Shown: positions 1 to 9,229, counted from the stretch's first letter. The stretch: 64,000 bases of DNA from Methylocaldum marinum (GCF_003584645.1 NZ_AP017928.1:4088501-4152500), one strand, 5' to 3'. Notes: generated by a model from the letters alone, not told the origin. Numbers and translations are program-made.

Positions 1-117
1 ACAGCCGCGCACCCACCAGTAGATAGCCGTGGCCGGCGCGCTCGCGAGCACGGCCAGTGCCACCAGCAAAAGACGGCGGTTGCGCCGGGCGCGGATCGCC
101 TTCGGATGAATCTTCAT
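1..117 (-). CDS. HlyD/EmrA-type membrane-fusion protein, N-terminus only (cut by window edge)
   Basis: Reading leftward from an ATG at 117, 39 codons are visible before the window ends. They encode a basic N-terminus (KAIRARRNRR) followed by a hydrophobic stretch (LLLVALAVLASAPA), the usual inner-membrane anchor of HlyD/EmrA periplasmic adaptors. The start lies 87 bp after the stop of the outer-membrane factor gene on the same strand, so an operon of outer-membrane channel then adaptor, presumably followed by an inner-membrane pump outside the window, is likely. The family call rests mostly on this context; the visible sequence alone only shows a signal-anchor. Confidence 0.55.
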   Translation of the reverse strand, partial: MKIHPKAIRARRNRRLLLVALAVLASAPATAIYWWVRGC

Positions 118-204
118 ACGTGAACAGTCGAATGTGTGGGCGGAGTCATTTTGTTGCTCAATAGGGCAGCGTCGGCGTTTGGTTCTCGTTTCTGCCGCGC
201 GCGC

Positions 205-1779
205 TCAGTCGGCAATCGATTGGGGACGCGCGATGTCGGCGTTATTCGTATATCCCCCGCCCAGGGCTTCGATCAGATCGGTCATGGCCACGAGCTGGTT
301 GGTCTCCAGGCTCTTCAGCACATATTCCTGATTCAGAACCGCGTGCCGGCTCCGGAGTACCGTGCGGCGGTCGTCCAGCCCGGCCTGCAGGCGCGTCTGC
401 GCGAGATCGAGATCTTCCCGCTGTGAAACCAGGAGACGCCGGTGCGCCTCCAATATGTTGCGGGTCTCGCGCCAGCTGCTCAGGCTGTCTGCGACTTCTT
501 GTATCGCCTGCACCAGGGTGTCGTTGTAGAGCTCGACCGCGCCGTCGTGCTCTGCCCGCTGCGCCGACAGTTCTCCGCGCAGCCGTCCGCCCTCGAACCA
601 GGGCAGCCTGAGCCCCGGTGCGATCCCGTAAGCGAAACTGGAACCCGAGAACAGAACATTGGCCAGGGAACTCGCCCCTTTGGTGGTGAGCCTCAGGGCA
701 TTCACGCCGACGAAAGCGGTGAGATCGACTGTGGGCAGAAAGCGCGCCTTGGCTTCTTTGACCCTGTGCGCCGCCGCCTCGGTCCGATGGAGGGCGGCAG
801 CCAGGTCCGGCCGGTGTGCGAGCAGGCCTATGGGAAGCTGGGCGGGCAGCGGAATTCTTTCCGGGATGGTCACCGGGTTGGCGAACAGATGACGGGTCTC
901 GTCGGGGCCGGTACCCATCAGCCGGGCCAGTAGATTCCGCTGCACGTCCAATTGATCCTCGGTACCGGCTTCGCGTTTTTGGGCCGTTTCGAGGGCGATG
1001 TTCGCCCGCTTCACCGAGCGGGCAGACGTGATGCCGCTTTCGAAGCGGGTATCGGCGAGCTCGATCAGCTCGTGACGCAGCTCCACCATTTCCCGGGCGA
1101 GATCGAGTTGCCGCCTGAGCGCCGCTCCGCGGAAGCAGGCTCGGGCGATGGCGGTCGTCAACTGCAGACGGACTTCCGCCTGTTCGGCCGCGGTTGCTTC
1201 CGCCTCGCCCAGGGCCGCTTCCAATGCCGCCCGATTCTTGCCCCAGAAATCGAATTCGTAGCGGAGACTCACGGGGTTGATGCTGGCGAAGATAATATTC
1301 GCACCTGCCGCCTCTTCGCGATTGAGCGCGGCGAATACGCCGTTCTCCGAAATCCGTTCGTTGGCGAACGCCACGTCCGCGTCCAGGAACGGCAAAAGTC
1401 TCGCGCCTTCCACCCGGGCCATGGCCTGCGTCTGGCGCAGCCTCGCCGCCGCTGCCTTGAGGCCGGGATTGTCCTTGAGCGCCACCGCCATGAGACGATT
1501 CAGTTCGGGACTATCGAACTGCCGCCACCATCGATCTTCGGGCCACGCTCTCCTCGGCGTCAGCGGTTCCGTCTCGCGGGCCTCGGACAATCCGTGCGCC
1601 ATGTCGGGGACGGGCATGAACTCCGCCTGTTTTCCGCCGGGCGGAATCCAGGCACAGCCTGCGGTCAGGAGCATGCATCCGACGGCGAGCCCGGCCCAAA
1701 GGCTTCGACCTCTAGCAAACGCGGGCGTGGACAAGTTGAAGCGCCGGCTATGCAGGCGCCCTGAGAAAATCACGAGCAT
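205..1779 (-). CDS. RND/MFS efflux outer-membrane lipoprotein (NodT/OprM family)
   Basis: A 524-residue outer-membrane factor of the TolC superfamily, the exit duct of a tripartite drug pump. After a basic N-terminus there is a hydrophobic signal ending in a lipobox (LLTAGC, about residues 37-42), so the mature protein should be lipidated. Two OEP repeats follow: the first contains PELNRLMAVALKDNPGLKAA (about 92-111), the second PIGLLAHRPDLAAALHRTEAA (about 319-339), both diagnostic of the NodT branch. The ATG at 1779 has a good upstream GAGGACA. It is the first gene of a leftward operon with the adaptor at 117. A sigma-54-like site on this strand lies about 300 bp upstream (2077-2093). Confidence 0.92.
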   Translation of the reverse strand: MLVIFSGRLHSRRFNLSTPAFARGRSLWAGLAVGCMLLTAGCAWIPPGGKQAEFMPVPDMAHGLSEARETEPLTPRRAWPEDRWWRQFDSPELNRLMAVALKDNPGLKAAAARLRQTQAMARVEGARLLPFLDADVAFANERISENGVFAALNREEAAGANIIFASINPVSLRYEFDFWGKNRAALEAALGEAEATAAEQAEVRLQLTTAIARACFRGAALRRQLDLAREMVELRHELIELADTRFESGITSARSVKRANIALETAQKREAGTEDQLDVQRNLLARLMGTGPDETRHLFANPVTIPERIPLPAQLPIGLLAHRPDLAAALHRTEAAAHRVKEAKARFLPTVDLTAFVGVNALRLTTKGASSLANVLFSGSSFAYGIAPGLRLPWFEGGRLRGELSAQRAEHDGAVELYNDTLVQAIQEVADSLSSWRETRNILEAHRRLLVSQREDLDLAQTRLQAGLDDRRTVLRSRHAVLNQEYVLKSLETNQLVAMTDLIEALGGGYTNNADIARPQSIAD

Positions 1780-2076
1780 CCACTGTCCTCACAGTAAACT
1801 TTTATCGGCGCCGCGGTTTGCCGAAATTGCTCGCGGCACCGGGTTTGTTCATTGGTCACCTGAAGCTGGCGTTTGCGCGGGGTCGTTCGACACGCATTCG
1901 GAAAGGTCGGCGATGACCGATTGGACGAGACCGGCCGTGAGCGCCTGACGGATTCACACGGGTTGCTGCCGATGGTGAAGCATTCCGGATGACGGGGGCT
2001 TGTCGGGAACGCCAGCCATTAGGCTGCAGGCGGCGAACCCTAGGCACCGTTTCGGCCGGTCCTGTCGGCTAGACAG

Positions 2077-2093
2077 TGGCAGGATCAGTGCCA
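2077..2093. promoter_or_regulatory. Sigma-54-like -24/-12 element, palindromic, in the efflux-norR intergenic region
   Basis: The 17-mer TGGCAGGATCAGTGCCA has GG and GC separated by 10 bases. Read on either strand it matches the TGGCACG-N4-TTGC consensus with two mismatches (minus strand: TGGCACTGATCCTGC). The minus-strand reading is preferred because the NorR-like operator at 2160-2170 would then lie about 100 bp upstream of the start point, a normal enhancer distance. It would drive the efflux operon with a leader of nearly 290 nt, which is long and weakens the case. The rest of the 505-bp gap (1780-2284) shows no convincing gene. Confidence 0.45.
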
Positions 2094-2159
2094 ATTTGTA
2101 ACTAACTGAACTAAATGAGAAACTTTCAAACGCAATCCTGAGCAAAATCGTCAGATACA

Positions 2160-2170
2160 GTCATTTTGAC
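2160..2170. promoter_or_regulatory. Candidate NorR binding site
   Basis: GTCATTTTGAC is a perfect inverted repeat (GTCA-N3-TGAC) and fits the GT-N7-AC core known for NorR enhancers in Escherichia coli. norR itself begins 114 bp away. Only one clear copy was found, whereas E. coli norVW has three, so assignment to NorR is inference. Confidence 0.4.
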
Positions 2171-2284
2171 TACATGCACTCGTCAGTCATCAGATAAGCT
2201 ACTGAACTACAAACAAATCGTACGAGAAAGACTGACTGACTCACCGTTGTCATTTCGCCACACAAAATGATTTGATTAAGAACA

Positions 2285-3835
2285 ATGTCATTTTTACTCG
2301 ATACGTTTGGCGATTCGCAGAACGCTCTGCTCGACACTGTCCTGGATTTGACCGCGTGCCTGCCGTCGAGAGAGAGATATACCCGGCTCCTCGCCGCGTT
2401 GAGCCGGGTGGTTGGGAACGATGCCTGTGCCTTGTTGCGCTGTCGGGGCGATGTCCTGGTGCCTACCGCCTCCCAAGGACTTAACGCCGAAGTCATGGGC
2501 CGGCAGTTCCGGCCCGAAGACCAGCCACGCCTGGCCGCTGCTCTCGCCTCCCGGAAGCCGGTCCGCTTTCCGGCCGACGATTCGCGGCCGGACCCTTACG
2601 ACGGGCTGCTGCTCAATGATTCCGGAGGGCGATTGCAGGTCCACTCCTGCGTTGGGTGCGCCCTGTATTCCGAAGATGACTTATTCGGTGTATTAACGGT
2701 CGACTCCCTGGCGCCCGGCGCCTTCGACGGGATCGAGGACCGGGTATTCGAGATTTTCGCCTCGATCGCCGCCGTGGCGATGCGCTACGAAACCTTCATC
2801 AGCGCGCTGGAGGCCTTGGCGAATCATCGCGGGCTGGTCAGCCGGGAACTGGTGCGGGAAGCCTTGCTGCGCGGCGGTCGAATGCTGGGCGAAAGTCCTC
2901 TCATGCGGGACCTGAACCGAGAGATCGATATCGTCGCGCGGTCGGATCTGGCGGTTCTTCTGACCGGCGAAACCGGTGTCGGCAAGGAGGTGGTGGCCCG
3001 CACTCTCCACGCGCGTTCGCGGCGCGCCGACCAGCCTCTGGTTCATGTCAATTGTGCGGCGCTTCCGGAGACTCTGGCGGAAAGCGAACTGTTCGGACAC
3101 GTGCGCGGTGCTTTCAGCGGCGCGAACGCCGACCGGTCCGGCAAATTCGAACTCGCGGACGGCGGTACCTTGTTCCTGGATGAAATCGGTGAACTGCCGC
3201 TCTCGATTCAGGCGAAGCTGCTACGGGTATTGCAGTTCGGCGAGATTCAGCGCCTGGGGTCGGACAAGAATCATCGGGCCGATGTCCGCATCATCGCGGC
3301 AACCAATCGTCATTTGGCGGAGGAAGTGAAAGCCGGCCGATTCCGAGCCGATCTTTACCATCGGCTGAGCATCTATCCCTTGCATGTACCTCCGCTCCGG
3401 GAGCGGATCGAGGACATACCGTTGCTGGCGGGGCATTTTCTGGATCAGGCACGGGTGCGCCTGGGCCTTGATCGGGTGCAGTTGGCGTCTTCGGCCGTCG
3501 AGGCCCTGACACGCTATAGCTGGCCGGGAAACATACGGGAGCTCGAGCATGTGATCCTCCGGGCAGCGTTGCGCGCTTCCAGCCGCGGGAGTTCGGTGAT
3601 GCTCCAGGTCGAAGATCTCGCGATTGGGGGCATGTCGGCGCCAAAGCGAGTGCCAGAGGTCGAGTCGGCCAGCGGCACGTCGCGGTCTCTGGCGGAAGCG
3701 GTGGCGGATCTTCAACGGCAGGAGATACGCGCGGCTTTGGACCGTTCCTCTCAAAACTGGTCGGAAGCTGCGCGGCGCCTGGGACTCGACCGCAGCAATC
3801 TGCACCGCCTGGCGAGGCGACTGGGAATCAAGTAG
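2285..3835 (+). CDS. norR: NorR-type nitric-oxide-responsive sigma-54 activator
   Basis: A 516-residue bacterial enhancer-binding protein with GAF, AAA+ and Fis-type HTH domains in that order. The N-terminal GAF domain carries H120-S-C122 and a conserved LTVD at 137-140, plus RFPAD and DPYDG, matching the residues around the mononuclear iron NO sensor of E. coli NorR. The AAA+ domain has Walker A GETGVGKE, a sigma-54 contact loop reading GAFSGA instead of the usual GAFTGA, and Walker B FLDEIGE. The C-terminus ends in a helix-turn-helix ([20 protein letters not shown]). No norVW, hmp or norB lies in the window; the divergent neighbour is the efflux operon. NO sensing is inferred from family resemblance. 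Confidence 0.9.
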   Translation: MSFLLDTFGDSQNALLDTVLDLTACLPSRERYTRLLAALSRVVGNDACALLRCRGDVLVPTASQGLNAEVMGRQFRPEDQPRLAAALASRKPVRFPADDSRPDPYDGLLLNDSGGRLQVHSCVGCALYSEDDLFGVLTVDSLAPGAFDGIEDRVFEIFASIAAVAMRYETFISALEALANHRGLVSRELVREALLRGGRMLGESPLMRDLNREIDIVARSDLAVLLTGETGVGKEVVARTLHARSRRADQPLVHVNCAALPETLAESELFGHVRGAFSGANADRSGKFELADGGTLFLDEIGELPLSIQAKLLRVLQFGEIQRLGSDKNHRADVRIIAATNRHLAEEVKAGRFRADLYHRLSIYPLHVPPLRERIEDIPLLAGHFLDQARVRLGLDRVQLASSAVEALTRYSWPGNIRELEHVILRAALRASSRGSSVMLQVEDLAIGGMSAPKRVPEVESASGTSRSLAEAVADLQRQEIRAALDRSSQNWSEAARRLGLDRSNLHRLARRLGIK

Positions 3836-3932
3836 GACGGTCAGGATTCATATGGCTTTTCTATTCCTTCCTAAGCGGTCAACTGCCGTTTCTAGGACGA
3901 TGTGTTCGCGCGACCGAAGGTACGCGAACGCA

Positions 3933-4661
3933 TCAGCCCAGATCGCCCCAAATCGCTTGTATCGCCGAAAGCGCGGCGAGCACGGCGGTTTCCGTCCGGA
4001 GGATACGTGGCCCCAGTCTGACCGGGATGAAGCCCGCTTCCCGGGCCAGCACCCGCTCCTTCTCGGCGAAGCCGCCTTCGGGCCCCGAAAGGAGGCTTAC
4101 GAAGCCTTCCGGCCGCGGCAGGTCCTTCAGGCCGACCGCGGCTTGCGGGTCGAAAAACAGCCGCAAGCCTTCGCGTCCGACAACCCAATCCCTCAGCTCG
4201 ATCGGTTCCTCGATTTCGGGCACCCGATTCCGGCCGCATTGCTCGCAGGCGCTGCGCGCCACTTTCCGCCAGTGCTGGCGCCGGCTTCCGCGCCGCGTAT
4301 CGTCGAGGCGAACCACGCAATGCTCGGTAAACAAGGGCGTAATTCGGCTGACGCCGAGCTCCACCGCTTTCTGGATGGCGAGATCCATGCGTTCGCCGCG
4401 GGAGATGCCGAGGCCGAGGTGAGTGGTGAGCGGAGATTCGACTTCTCGGTTTCGCCCGTCGCCGATTTCCACGCGAACCTCGTCGCGCACGATAGTCGCG
4501 ACGCGAGCCGAATATTCGCGCCCGTCACCGTTGAACACGGTCAGGTCGGTGCCTTTCTTGAGCCGAAGCACCGTGCGGAGATAATGGGCGCTCTCCTCGT
4601 CCAGTTGGAGGACCGAGCCCTCTTCAAGCGCTTGCGGCAGATAAAGCCTGGAAATCCGCAT
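3933..4661 (-). CDS. rsmE: 16S rRNA (uracil1498-N3)-methyltransferase RsmE
   Basis: A 242-residue SPOUT methyltransferase that uses SAM to methylate U1498 of 16S rRNA. The N-terminal PUA-like part (SRLYLPQALEEG, HYLRTVLRLKKGTDLTVFNGDG) and the C-terminal knot with LLSGPEGGFAEKE and RLGPRILRTETA are both intact, and the length equals the family norm of about 243. The ATG at 4661 was chosen because it begins the canonical MRISRLY start; the frame is open further upstream but that stretch lies in bioA. It starts 2 bp after the bioA stop, so the two are translationally coupled. Confidence 0.95.
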   Translation of the reverse strand: MRISRLYLPQALEEGSVLQLDEESAHYLRTVLRLKKGTDLTVFNGDGREYSARVATIVRDEVRVEIGDGRNREVESPLTTHLGLGISRGERMDLAIQKAVELGVSRITPLFTEHCVVRLDDTRRGSRRQHWRKVARSACEQCGRNRVPEIEEPIELRDWVVGREGLRLFFDPQAAVGLKDLPRPEGFVSLLSGPEGGFAEKERVLAREAGFIPVRLGPRILRTETAVLAALSAIQAIWGDLG

Positions 4662-4663
4662 AG

Positions 4664-6013
4664 TTAATCTCTCGTTGCGATATCGATGGCCTCGCCCGCG
4701 ACATCCGCCATGAAGCGGATTTCGTCGGGAGCAATGACGTATGGCGGCATGAAATAAATAACGTTGCCCAGAGGACGCAACAACACGCCCCTCGTCAGCC
4801 CGTGACGATACACGCGAAGCCCGCGCCGTTCCTGCCAGGGGTAAGGTTCGCGATCGGCCTTGTTCCTGACCAGTTCGATGGCCAGAATCATCCCGGTCTG
4901 GCGGACTTCGGCGACGTGCGGATGATCTTCGAACGCCGCCGCCGATTCGGCCATGACATCGGCCAACAGCCGGTTCGCTGCCAATGTGTTCTCCTTCTCG
5001 AATAAATCCAGCGTCGCCAGTGCCGCCCGGCAAGCGAGAGCGTTTCCGGTATAGCTGTGCGAATGCAGGAATGCCTTGAGCCTGGCATATTCATCGTAAA
5101 AGGCGGCGTAGACCGCCTCGGTGGTCAGCACGCAGGACAGCGGCAGGTACCCGCCCGTCAGCCCTTTAGACAGACACATGAAATCCGGCCGGATATCCGC
5201 CTGCTCGCAGGCGAACAAGGTGCCGGTACGTCCGAAGCCCACCGCGATTTCGTCGGCGATCAGATGCACGCCGTGGCGGTCGCAGGCCTCCCGCAAGAGC
5301 TTCAGATAAACGGGGTCGTACATGCGCATGCCGCCCGCGCATTGGACCAGGGGCTCGACGATGACCGCGCAGGCCTCCGTCGCGTGAGCCGCGAGTGTCC
5401 GTTCCATCTCGGCGAATTTCCGTCGGGAATAATCCGCCCAGGTTTCGCCCGACTCCCGGTAATGACAGTCGGGACTCTCGACGGTGATGGGTTTCAACAA
5501 GAGCGGCTCGTAAATTTTCTTGTAAAGCGCCACGTCGCCGACGGCCAAGGCGCCCAAGGTTTCGCCGTGATAGCTGTTGCTCAAGGCGATGAAGCGGGTC
5601 TTCTCCGGTTTTCCGGCGTTTCGCCAGAAGTGGAAGCTCATTTTGAGCGCCACTTCGACGGCGGACGAGCCGTTGTCGGCATAGAAACAGCGGGATAGTC
5701 CTTTCGGCGAAAGGCCGATCAGCCGTTCGGCCAGCCGCACCGCCGGTTCGTGCGTGAATCCGGCCAAGATTACGTGTTCCAGCGTTTCGAGCTGATCCTT
5801 GAGCGCGGCCTTGATGTAAGGGTGGCCGTGGCCGAACAGATTCACCCACCAGGAACTGATAGCGTCGAGATAACGATTGCCCTCGAAATCCTCCAGCCAT
5901 ACGCCCTGCCCGCGCTTGATCGGAATCGGCGGCAGGGCTTCGTGGTCCTTCATCTGGGTGCAGGGGTGCCAGAGCACGGCGAGGTCGCGGCTGGACCAGT
6001 TGTGGTTGTTCAT
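4664..6013 (-). CDS. bioA: Adenosylmethionine-8-amino-7-oxononanoate aminotransferase
   Basis: A 449-residue class-III aminotransferase of biotin synthesis that converts 7-keto-8-aminopelargonate (KAPA) to 7,8-diaminopelargonate (DAPA) with SAM as amino donor. BioA hallmarks are LWHPCTQMKDHE near the N-terminus, SSWWVNLFGHGHPYI, the NSYHGETLGALAVG segment, DEIAVGFGRTG, and the PLP lysine in LSKGLTGGYLPLS. Length matches E. coli BioA (429) with a short extension. No other bio genes are nearby; the partner is rsmE, directly downstream. Confidence 0.96.
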   Translation of the reverse strand: MNNHNWSSRDLAVLWHPCTQMKDHEALPPIPIKRGQGVWLEDFEGNRYLDAISSWWVNLFGHGHPYIKAALKDQLETLEHVILAGFTHEPAVRLAERLIGLSPKGLSRCFYADNGSSAVEVALKMSFHFWRNAGKPEKTRFIALSNSYHGETLGALAVGDVALYKKIYEPLLLKPITVESPDCHYRESGETWADYSRRKFAEMERTLAAHATEACAVIVEPLVQCAGGMRMYDPVYLKLLREACDRHGVHLIADEIAVGFGRTGTLFACEQADIRPDFMCLSKGLTGGYLPLSCVLTTEAVYAAFYDEYARLKAFLHSHSYTGNALACRAALATLDLFEKENTLAANRLLADVMAESAAAFEDHPHVAEVRQTGMILAIELVRNKADREPYPWQERRGLRVYRHGLTRGVLLRPLGNVIYFMPPYVIAPDEIRFMADVAGEAIDIATRD

Positions 6014-6067
6014 GGTCGAATACAGGAATCAAGTGAAAATGGCGTTGATCGCATAGGAGAGATAGTC

Positions 6068-6637
6068 GTGAGCCGGCCTCATACTCTGATGACTCCGAAT
6101 CCTTACGAACGCTTGCTCGCGCTGCCGGAAAACCTGGTGGGCGAAGTGCTCGACGGCGAGCTGTATACCCAGCCCCGCCCCGCCGGGCGTCACGCCGCGG
6201 CGGAGTCCGGTCTGCAGAGCAAAATCGGTGGGCCTTTCCGTTACGGCGACGGCGGCCCCGGCGGCTGGTGGATCCTGGTGGAACCGGAAGTCCACTTCGT
6301 TCGTGATACCGAAGTCGCCGTGCCCGATCTCGCCGGCTGGCGGCGCGAACGGATGCCGGCGTTGCCCGAAGACCACCGTTTCGAAGTGGTACCGGACTGG
6401 GTGTGCGAAATTCTTTCGCCCTCGACCGAGCAGAAGGACCGCACCCGAAAGCTGCCATTGTACGCCCGTTACGGGGTTTCCCATGCCTGGCTGGTCGACC
6501 CTCTGGTACATACACTGGAAGCCTTCGCGCTGCGGGAAGAAGGCTGGCTGCTCATCGCGACGCTCAAGGACGACGATCCGGTCAAGGTTCCGCCCTTCGA
6601 CGCTATCACCTTCTCGCTGGCGGATCTGTGGGCGTGA
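6068..6637 (+). CDS. Uma2-family (DUF820) putative restriction-endonuclease-fold protein
   Basis: A 189-residue Uma2/DUF820 protein. The PD-(D/E)XK-like core is visible: VPDLAGWRRE, then DWVCEILSPSTEQKDRTRKLPLYARYGVSHAWLVDP, where the glutamate in CEILSPST and the following lysine correspond to the nuclease motif. A GTG at 6068 is taken as the start because AGGAG lies 9 bp upstream; an in-frame ATG follows at 6089. Function of the family is unknown despite the fold; it is abundant in cyanobacteria and some gammaproteobacteria. It is convergent with metF, with only 3 bp between the stops. Confidence 0.85.
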   Translation: MSRPHTLMTPNPYERLLALPENLVGEVLDGELYTQPRPAGRHAAAESGLQSKIGGPFRYGDGGPGGWWILVEPEVHFVRDTEVAVPDLAGWRRERMPALPEDHRFEVVPDWVCEILSPSTEQKDRTRKLPLYARYGVSHAWLVDPLVHTLEAFALREEGWLLIATLKDDDPVKVPPFDAITFSLADLWA

Positions 6638-6640
6638 GGC

Positions 6641-7498
6641 TCAGTCCGCCGCAATCCCCAGATTCCTCCAAATTCCCAACACCGCCTCGGCACGATTCAG
6701 CGTGTAGAAATGCAGCCCGGGCGCGCCCTGTTCCAGCAAGCGACGGCATAAATCGGTCACCACTTCCAGCCCGAAGGCGCGTATCGATTTGCGGTCGTCG
6801 CCGAATACCTCCAGCCTCTTACGTATCCAGCGCGGGATGTCGGCTCCGCAGGCGTCGGAAAACCGGGCTAATTGCGTGTAGTTGGATATGGGCATGATGC
6901 CGGGCACGATGGGAATGTCGATGCCCATCTTTTCGCAGTCGTCGACGAAACGGAAATAGGCTTCGGGATTGTAAAAATACTGCGTAATCACGCTGTCGGC
7001 GCCGGCCTCGACCTTGCGCTTGAAGTTGCGCAAATCGGCTTCCATGTTGGCGGCCTGCGGATGCATTTCCGGATAGGCGGCCACTTCGATGTGGAAGTGA
7101 TCGCCGGTTTCCCGCCGGATGAATTCCACCAGCTCGTTGGCGTAACGAAATTCTCCCGGTGACAGCATGCCCGAGGGCATGTCCCCGCGCAAAGCGACGA
7201 TATGCCTTATGCCCTGATTTTTATAGGCATCGAGAACTTCCCGCACGCTGGCCTTGGTGGACGCGATGCAGGAAATATGGGGCGCCGCTTCGATACCGGT
7301 GTTTCGCTGAATTTCGATCACGGTCTCGAAGGTTTTCTCCCGCGTCGTCCCGCCCGCACCGAACGTCACCGAACAGAATTTCGGTTTCAGCGCAGCCAGT
7401 TTTGCGAGGTTCGTGCGGAAGGTGTCTTCCGCCTCGTGATTCTTCGGCGGGAAGAATTCCAGGCTGAAGATTTTGGGATATTTTTTTTGCGTTTCCAT
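6641..7498 (-). CDS. metF: 5,10-methylenetetrahydrofolate reductase
   Basis: A 285-residue FAD-dependent TIM-barrel enzyme that reduces methylene-THF to methyl-THF for methionine synthase. Family marks are FSLEFFPPKN at the N-terminus (the glutamate is catalytic in E. coli MetF), VTFGAGGTTREKTFE, HISCIAS, IVALRGDMP and GADSVITQYFYN. Length matches the bacterial enzyme. It lies 113 bp downstream of ahcY on the same strand, with a perfect hairpin between them, so both may sit on the SAH-riboswitch transcript. Confidence 0.96.
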   Translation of the reverse strand: METQKKYPKIFSLEFFPPKNHEAEDTFRTNLAKLAALKPKFCSVTFGAGGTTREKTFETVIEIQRNTGIEAAPHISCIASTKASVREVLDAYKNQGIRHIVALRGDMPSGMLSPGEFRYANELVEFIRRETGDHFHIEVAAYPEMHPQAANMEADLRNFKRKVEAGADSVITQYFYNPEAYFRFVDDCEKMGIDIPIVPGIMPISNYTQLARFSDACGADIPRWIRKRLEVFGDDRKSIRAFGLEVVTDLCRRLLEQGAPGLHFYTLNRAEAVLGIWRNLGIAAD

Positions 7499-7520
7499 CA
7501 GAGTCGTCGTATCTCAGATA

Positions 7521-7551
7521 GAAGAAATCCTGCACGAGGCAGGATTTCTTC
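7521..7551. other. Perfect 13-bp hairpin between ahcY and metF
   Basis: GAAGAAATCCTGC and GCAGGATTTCTTC flank a 5-base loop and pair without mismatch. No T-run follows on either strand beyond two bases, so it is not a typical Rho-independent terminator. It could limit exonuclease decay of the ahcY message or tune readthrough into metF. Confidence 0.6.
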
Positions 7552-7611
7552 GTGGGGTCCGAACATCGAACGTAGGTTAGCCAATACTAGCCTACTCGTA
7601 GCCTCGCGGAA

Positions 7612-9030
7612 TCAATACCGGTAATGATCCGGCTTGTACGGCCCGTCCACCGGCACGCCGATGTACGCCGCCTGCTCCGGAGTCAGCTGAGTGAGCTGCG
7701 CGCCGATCTTCTTGAGATGCAGACGCGCCACGTGTTCGTCCAGATGCTTGGGCAGTACATAGACCTTGTTCTGGTACTTGTCGCCGTGGCAGAACAACTC
7801 GATCTGGGCCAAGGTCTGGTTGGTGAACGAGTTCGACATGACGAAACTCGGGTGGCCCGTAGCGCAACCGAGGTTCACCAGGCGCCCTTCGGCCAGCAGG
7901 ATGATGCGCTTGCCGTCCGGGAAGATGACATGGTCGACCTGTGGCTTGATGTTTTCCCAGGTGTACTTCCTGAGGCTCGCGACTTCGATTTCCGAGTCGA
8001 AGTGGCCGATATTGCAGACGATGGCGTTGTTTTTCATCTTCGCCATGTGGTCATGGGTGATGACGCCGACATTACCGGTGGCGGTGACGAAGATGTCGCC
8101 CTTGCCGCAGGCCTCGTCCATGGTGACCACGCGGTAGCCTTCCATCGCCGCCTGCAAGGCGCAGATCGGATCGATTTCGGTGACCCACACGGTGGCGCCG
8201 AGTCCGCGGAATGCTTGCGCGCAGCCCTTGCCCACGTCGCCGTAACCGAGCACGACGCAAATCTTGCCGGCGATCATCACGTCGGTGGCGCGCTTGATGC
8301 CGTCCACCAGCGATTCGCGGCAGCCGTACAGATTGTCGAACTTGGACTTGGTGACCGAATCGTTAACGTTGATCGCCGGGAACGGCAGGCGGCCTTCCTG
8401 TTCCATGAGGTACAGGCGGTGCACGCCGGTGGTGGTTTCCTCGGTGACGCCCTTGATATTGGCCTGCACTTTCGAGTACCAGCCCGGCTGGGACGCCAGG
8501 CGCTTCTTGATGGCGGCGAACAGCACCTCTTCCTCTTCGCAGGTGGGCTTGTCCAGGAGCGAAGGGTCTTTTTCGGCGCGTGAACCGAGCGTGATCAGCA
8601 GCGTCGCGTCGCCGCCGTCGTCGAGAATCATGTTCGGCGTGCCGCCGTCATGCCATTCGAAGATGCGGTGAGTGAAATCCCAGTACTCTTCCAGGGATTC
8701 GCCCTTGTAGGCGAACACCGGGATGCCGGCGGCCGCGATGCCCGCGGCGGCGTGGTCCTGTGTGGAGAAAATATTGCAGGACGCCCAGCGCACTTCCGCG
8801 CCCAGGGCCACCAAGGTCTCGATCAATACGGCGGTCTGAATGGTCATGTGCAGACTGCCGGCGACGCGGGCACCCTTGAGCGGTTGCTGTGCGCGATATT
8901 CCTCGCGCACCGCCATCAGGCCCGGCATTTCGGTTTCGGCGATGGCGATTTCCTTGCGGCCCCAGTCGGCCAGGGAAATGTCGGCGACGCGGTAGTCGTT
9001 GGATGGATTAGGATTTGGGACAGCGTTCAT
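7612..9030 (-). CDS. ahcY: S-adenosylhomocysteine hydrolase
   Basis: A 472-residue NAD-dependent enzyme that splits SAH into adenosine and homocysteine. The segments [43 protein letters not shown], the NAD site [11 protein letters not shown], and the C-terminal [11 protein letters not shown] are all characteristic. The length includes the insert of about 40 residues found in many proteobacterial forms. ATG at 9030 has AAGGAG nearby upstream. An SAH riboswitch occupies its leader at 9109-9184, so expression should rise when SAH accumulates. Confidence 0.98.
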   Translation of the reverse strand: MNAVPNPNPSNDYRVADISLADWGRKEIAIAETEMPGLMAVREEYRAQQPLKGARVAGSLHMTIQTAVLIETLVALGAEVRWASCNIFSTQDHAAAGIAAAGIPVFAYKGESLEEYWDFTHRIFEWHDGGTPNMILDDGGDATLLITLGSRAEKDPSLLDKPTCEEEEVLFAAIKKRLASQPGWYSKVQANIKGVTEETTTGVHRLYLMEQEGRLPFPAINVNDSVTKSKFDNLYGCRESLVDGIKRATDVMIAGKICVVLGYGDVGKGCAQAFRGLGATVWVTEIDPICALQAAMEGYRVVTMDEACGKGDIFVTATGNVGVITHDHMAKMKNNAIVCNIGHFDSEIEVASLRKYTWENIKPQVDHVIFPDGKRIILLAEGRLVNLGCATGHPSFVMSNSFTNQTLAQIELFCHGDKYQNKVYVLPKHLDEHVARLHLKKIGAQLTQLTPEQAAYIGVPVDGPYKPDHYRY

Positions 9031-9108
9031 GTTTCATGCTCCTTTCGTTGCAATTCACTTTCCGCCGCAAGCACTCGTCTCGAGACACCACGGCCGGAAG
9101 GTGGGTGA

Positions 9109-9184
9109 ATCGAGCGCCGTTGTACTTGAAAACACCTCACCGAGCCTGGCGGGGCGAAGAACCCCCGTCGCAACGCTCCTCGAT
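9109..9184 (-). promoter_or_regulatory. S-adenosylhomocysteine (SAH) riboswitch
   Basis: Read on the minus strand, the leader contains the strongly conserved SAH-aptamer core CGAGGAGCGTTGCGACG, then CCAGGCTCGG and AACGGCGCTCGAT. The outer P1 helix forms between ATCGAG (9184-9179) and CTCGAT (9114-9109), and GGGG/CCCC form an internal stem. Order and spacing match the described SAH riboswitch class found upstream of ahcY in proteobacteria. The 3' end lies 78 bp before the ahcY ATG, consistent with an ON switch for SAH recycling. Confidence 0.93.
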
Positions 9185-9229
9185 GAAGCGCATTGGTTAA
9201 CGCGAAGTCACGCGCAAAAGTAAATTTGT

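Noticed and set aside
952..1764. 270-codon open frame on the plus strand opposite the outer-membrane factor gene
   Set aside because: It is antisense to a well-supported gene, has shadow-type composition and no recognisable domain.
5166..6515. 449-codon minus-strand frame across bioA and the Uma2 gene
   Set aside because: Arg-rich out-of-frame translation of bioA; the true bioA frame has all catalytic motifs.
9015..9223. Short plus-strand frames across the ahcY leader
   Set aside because: The sequence is explained by the SAH riboswitch on the opposite strand.
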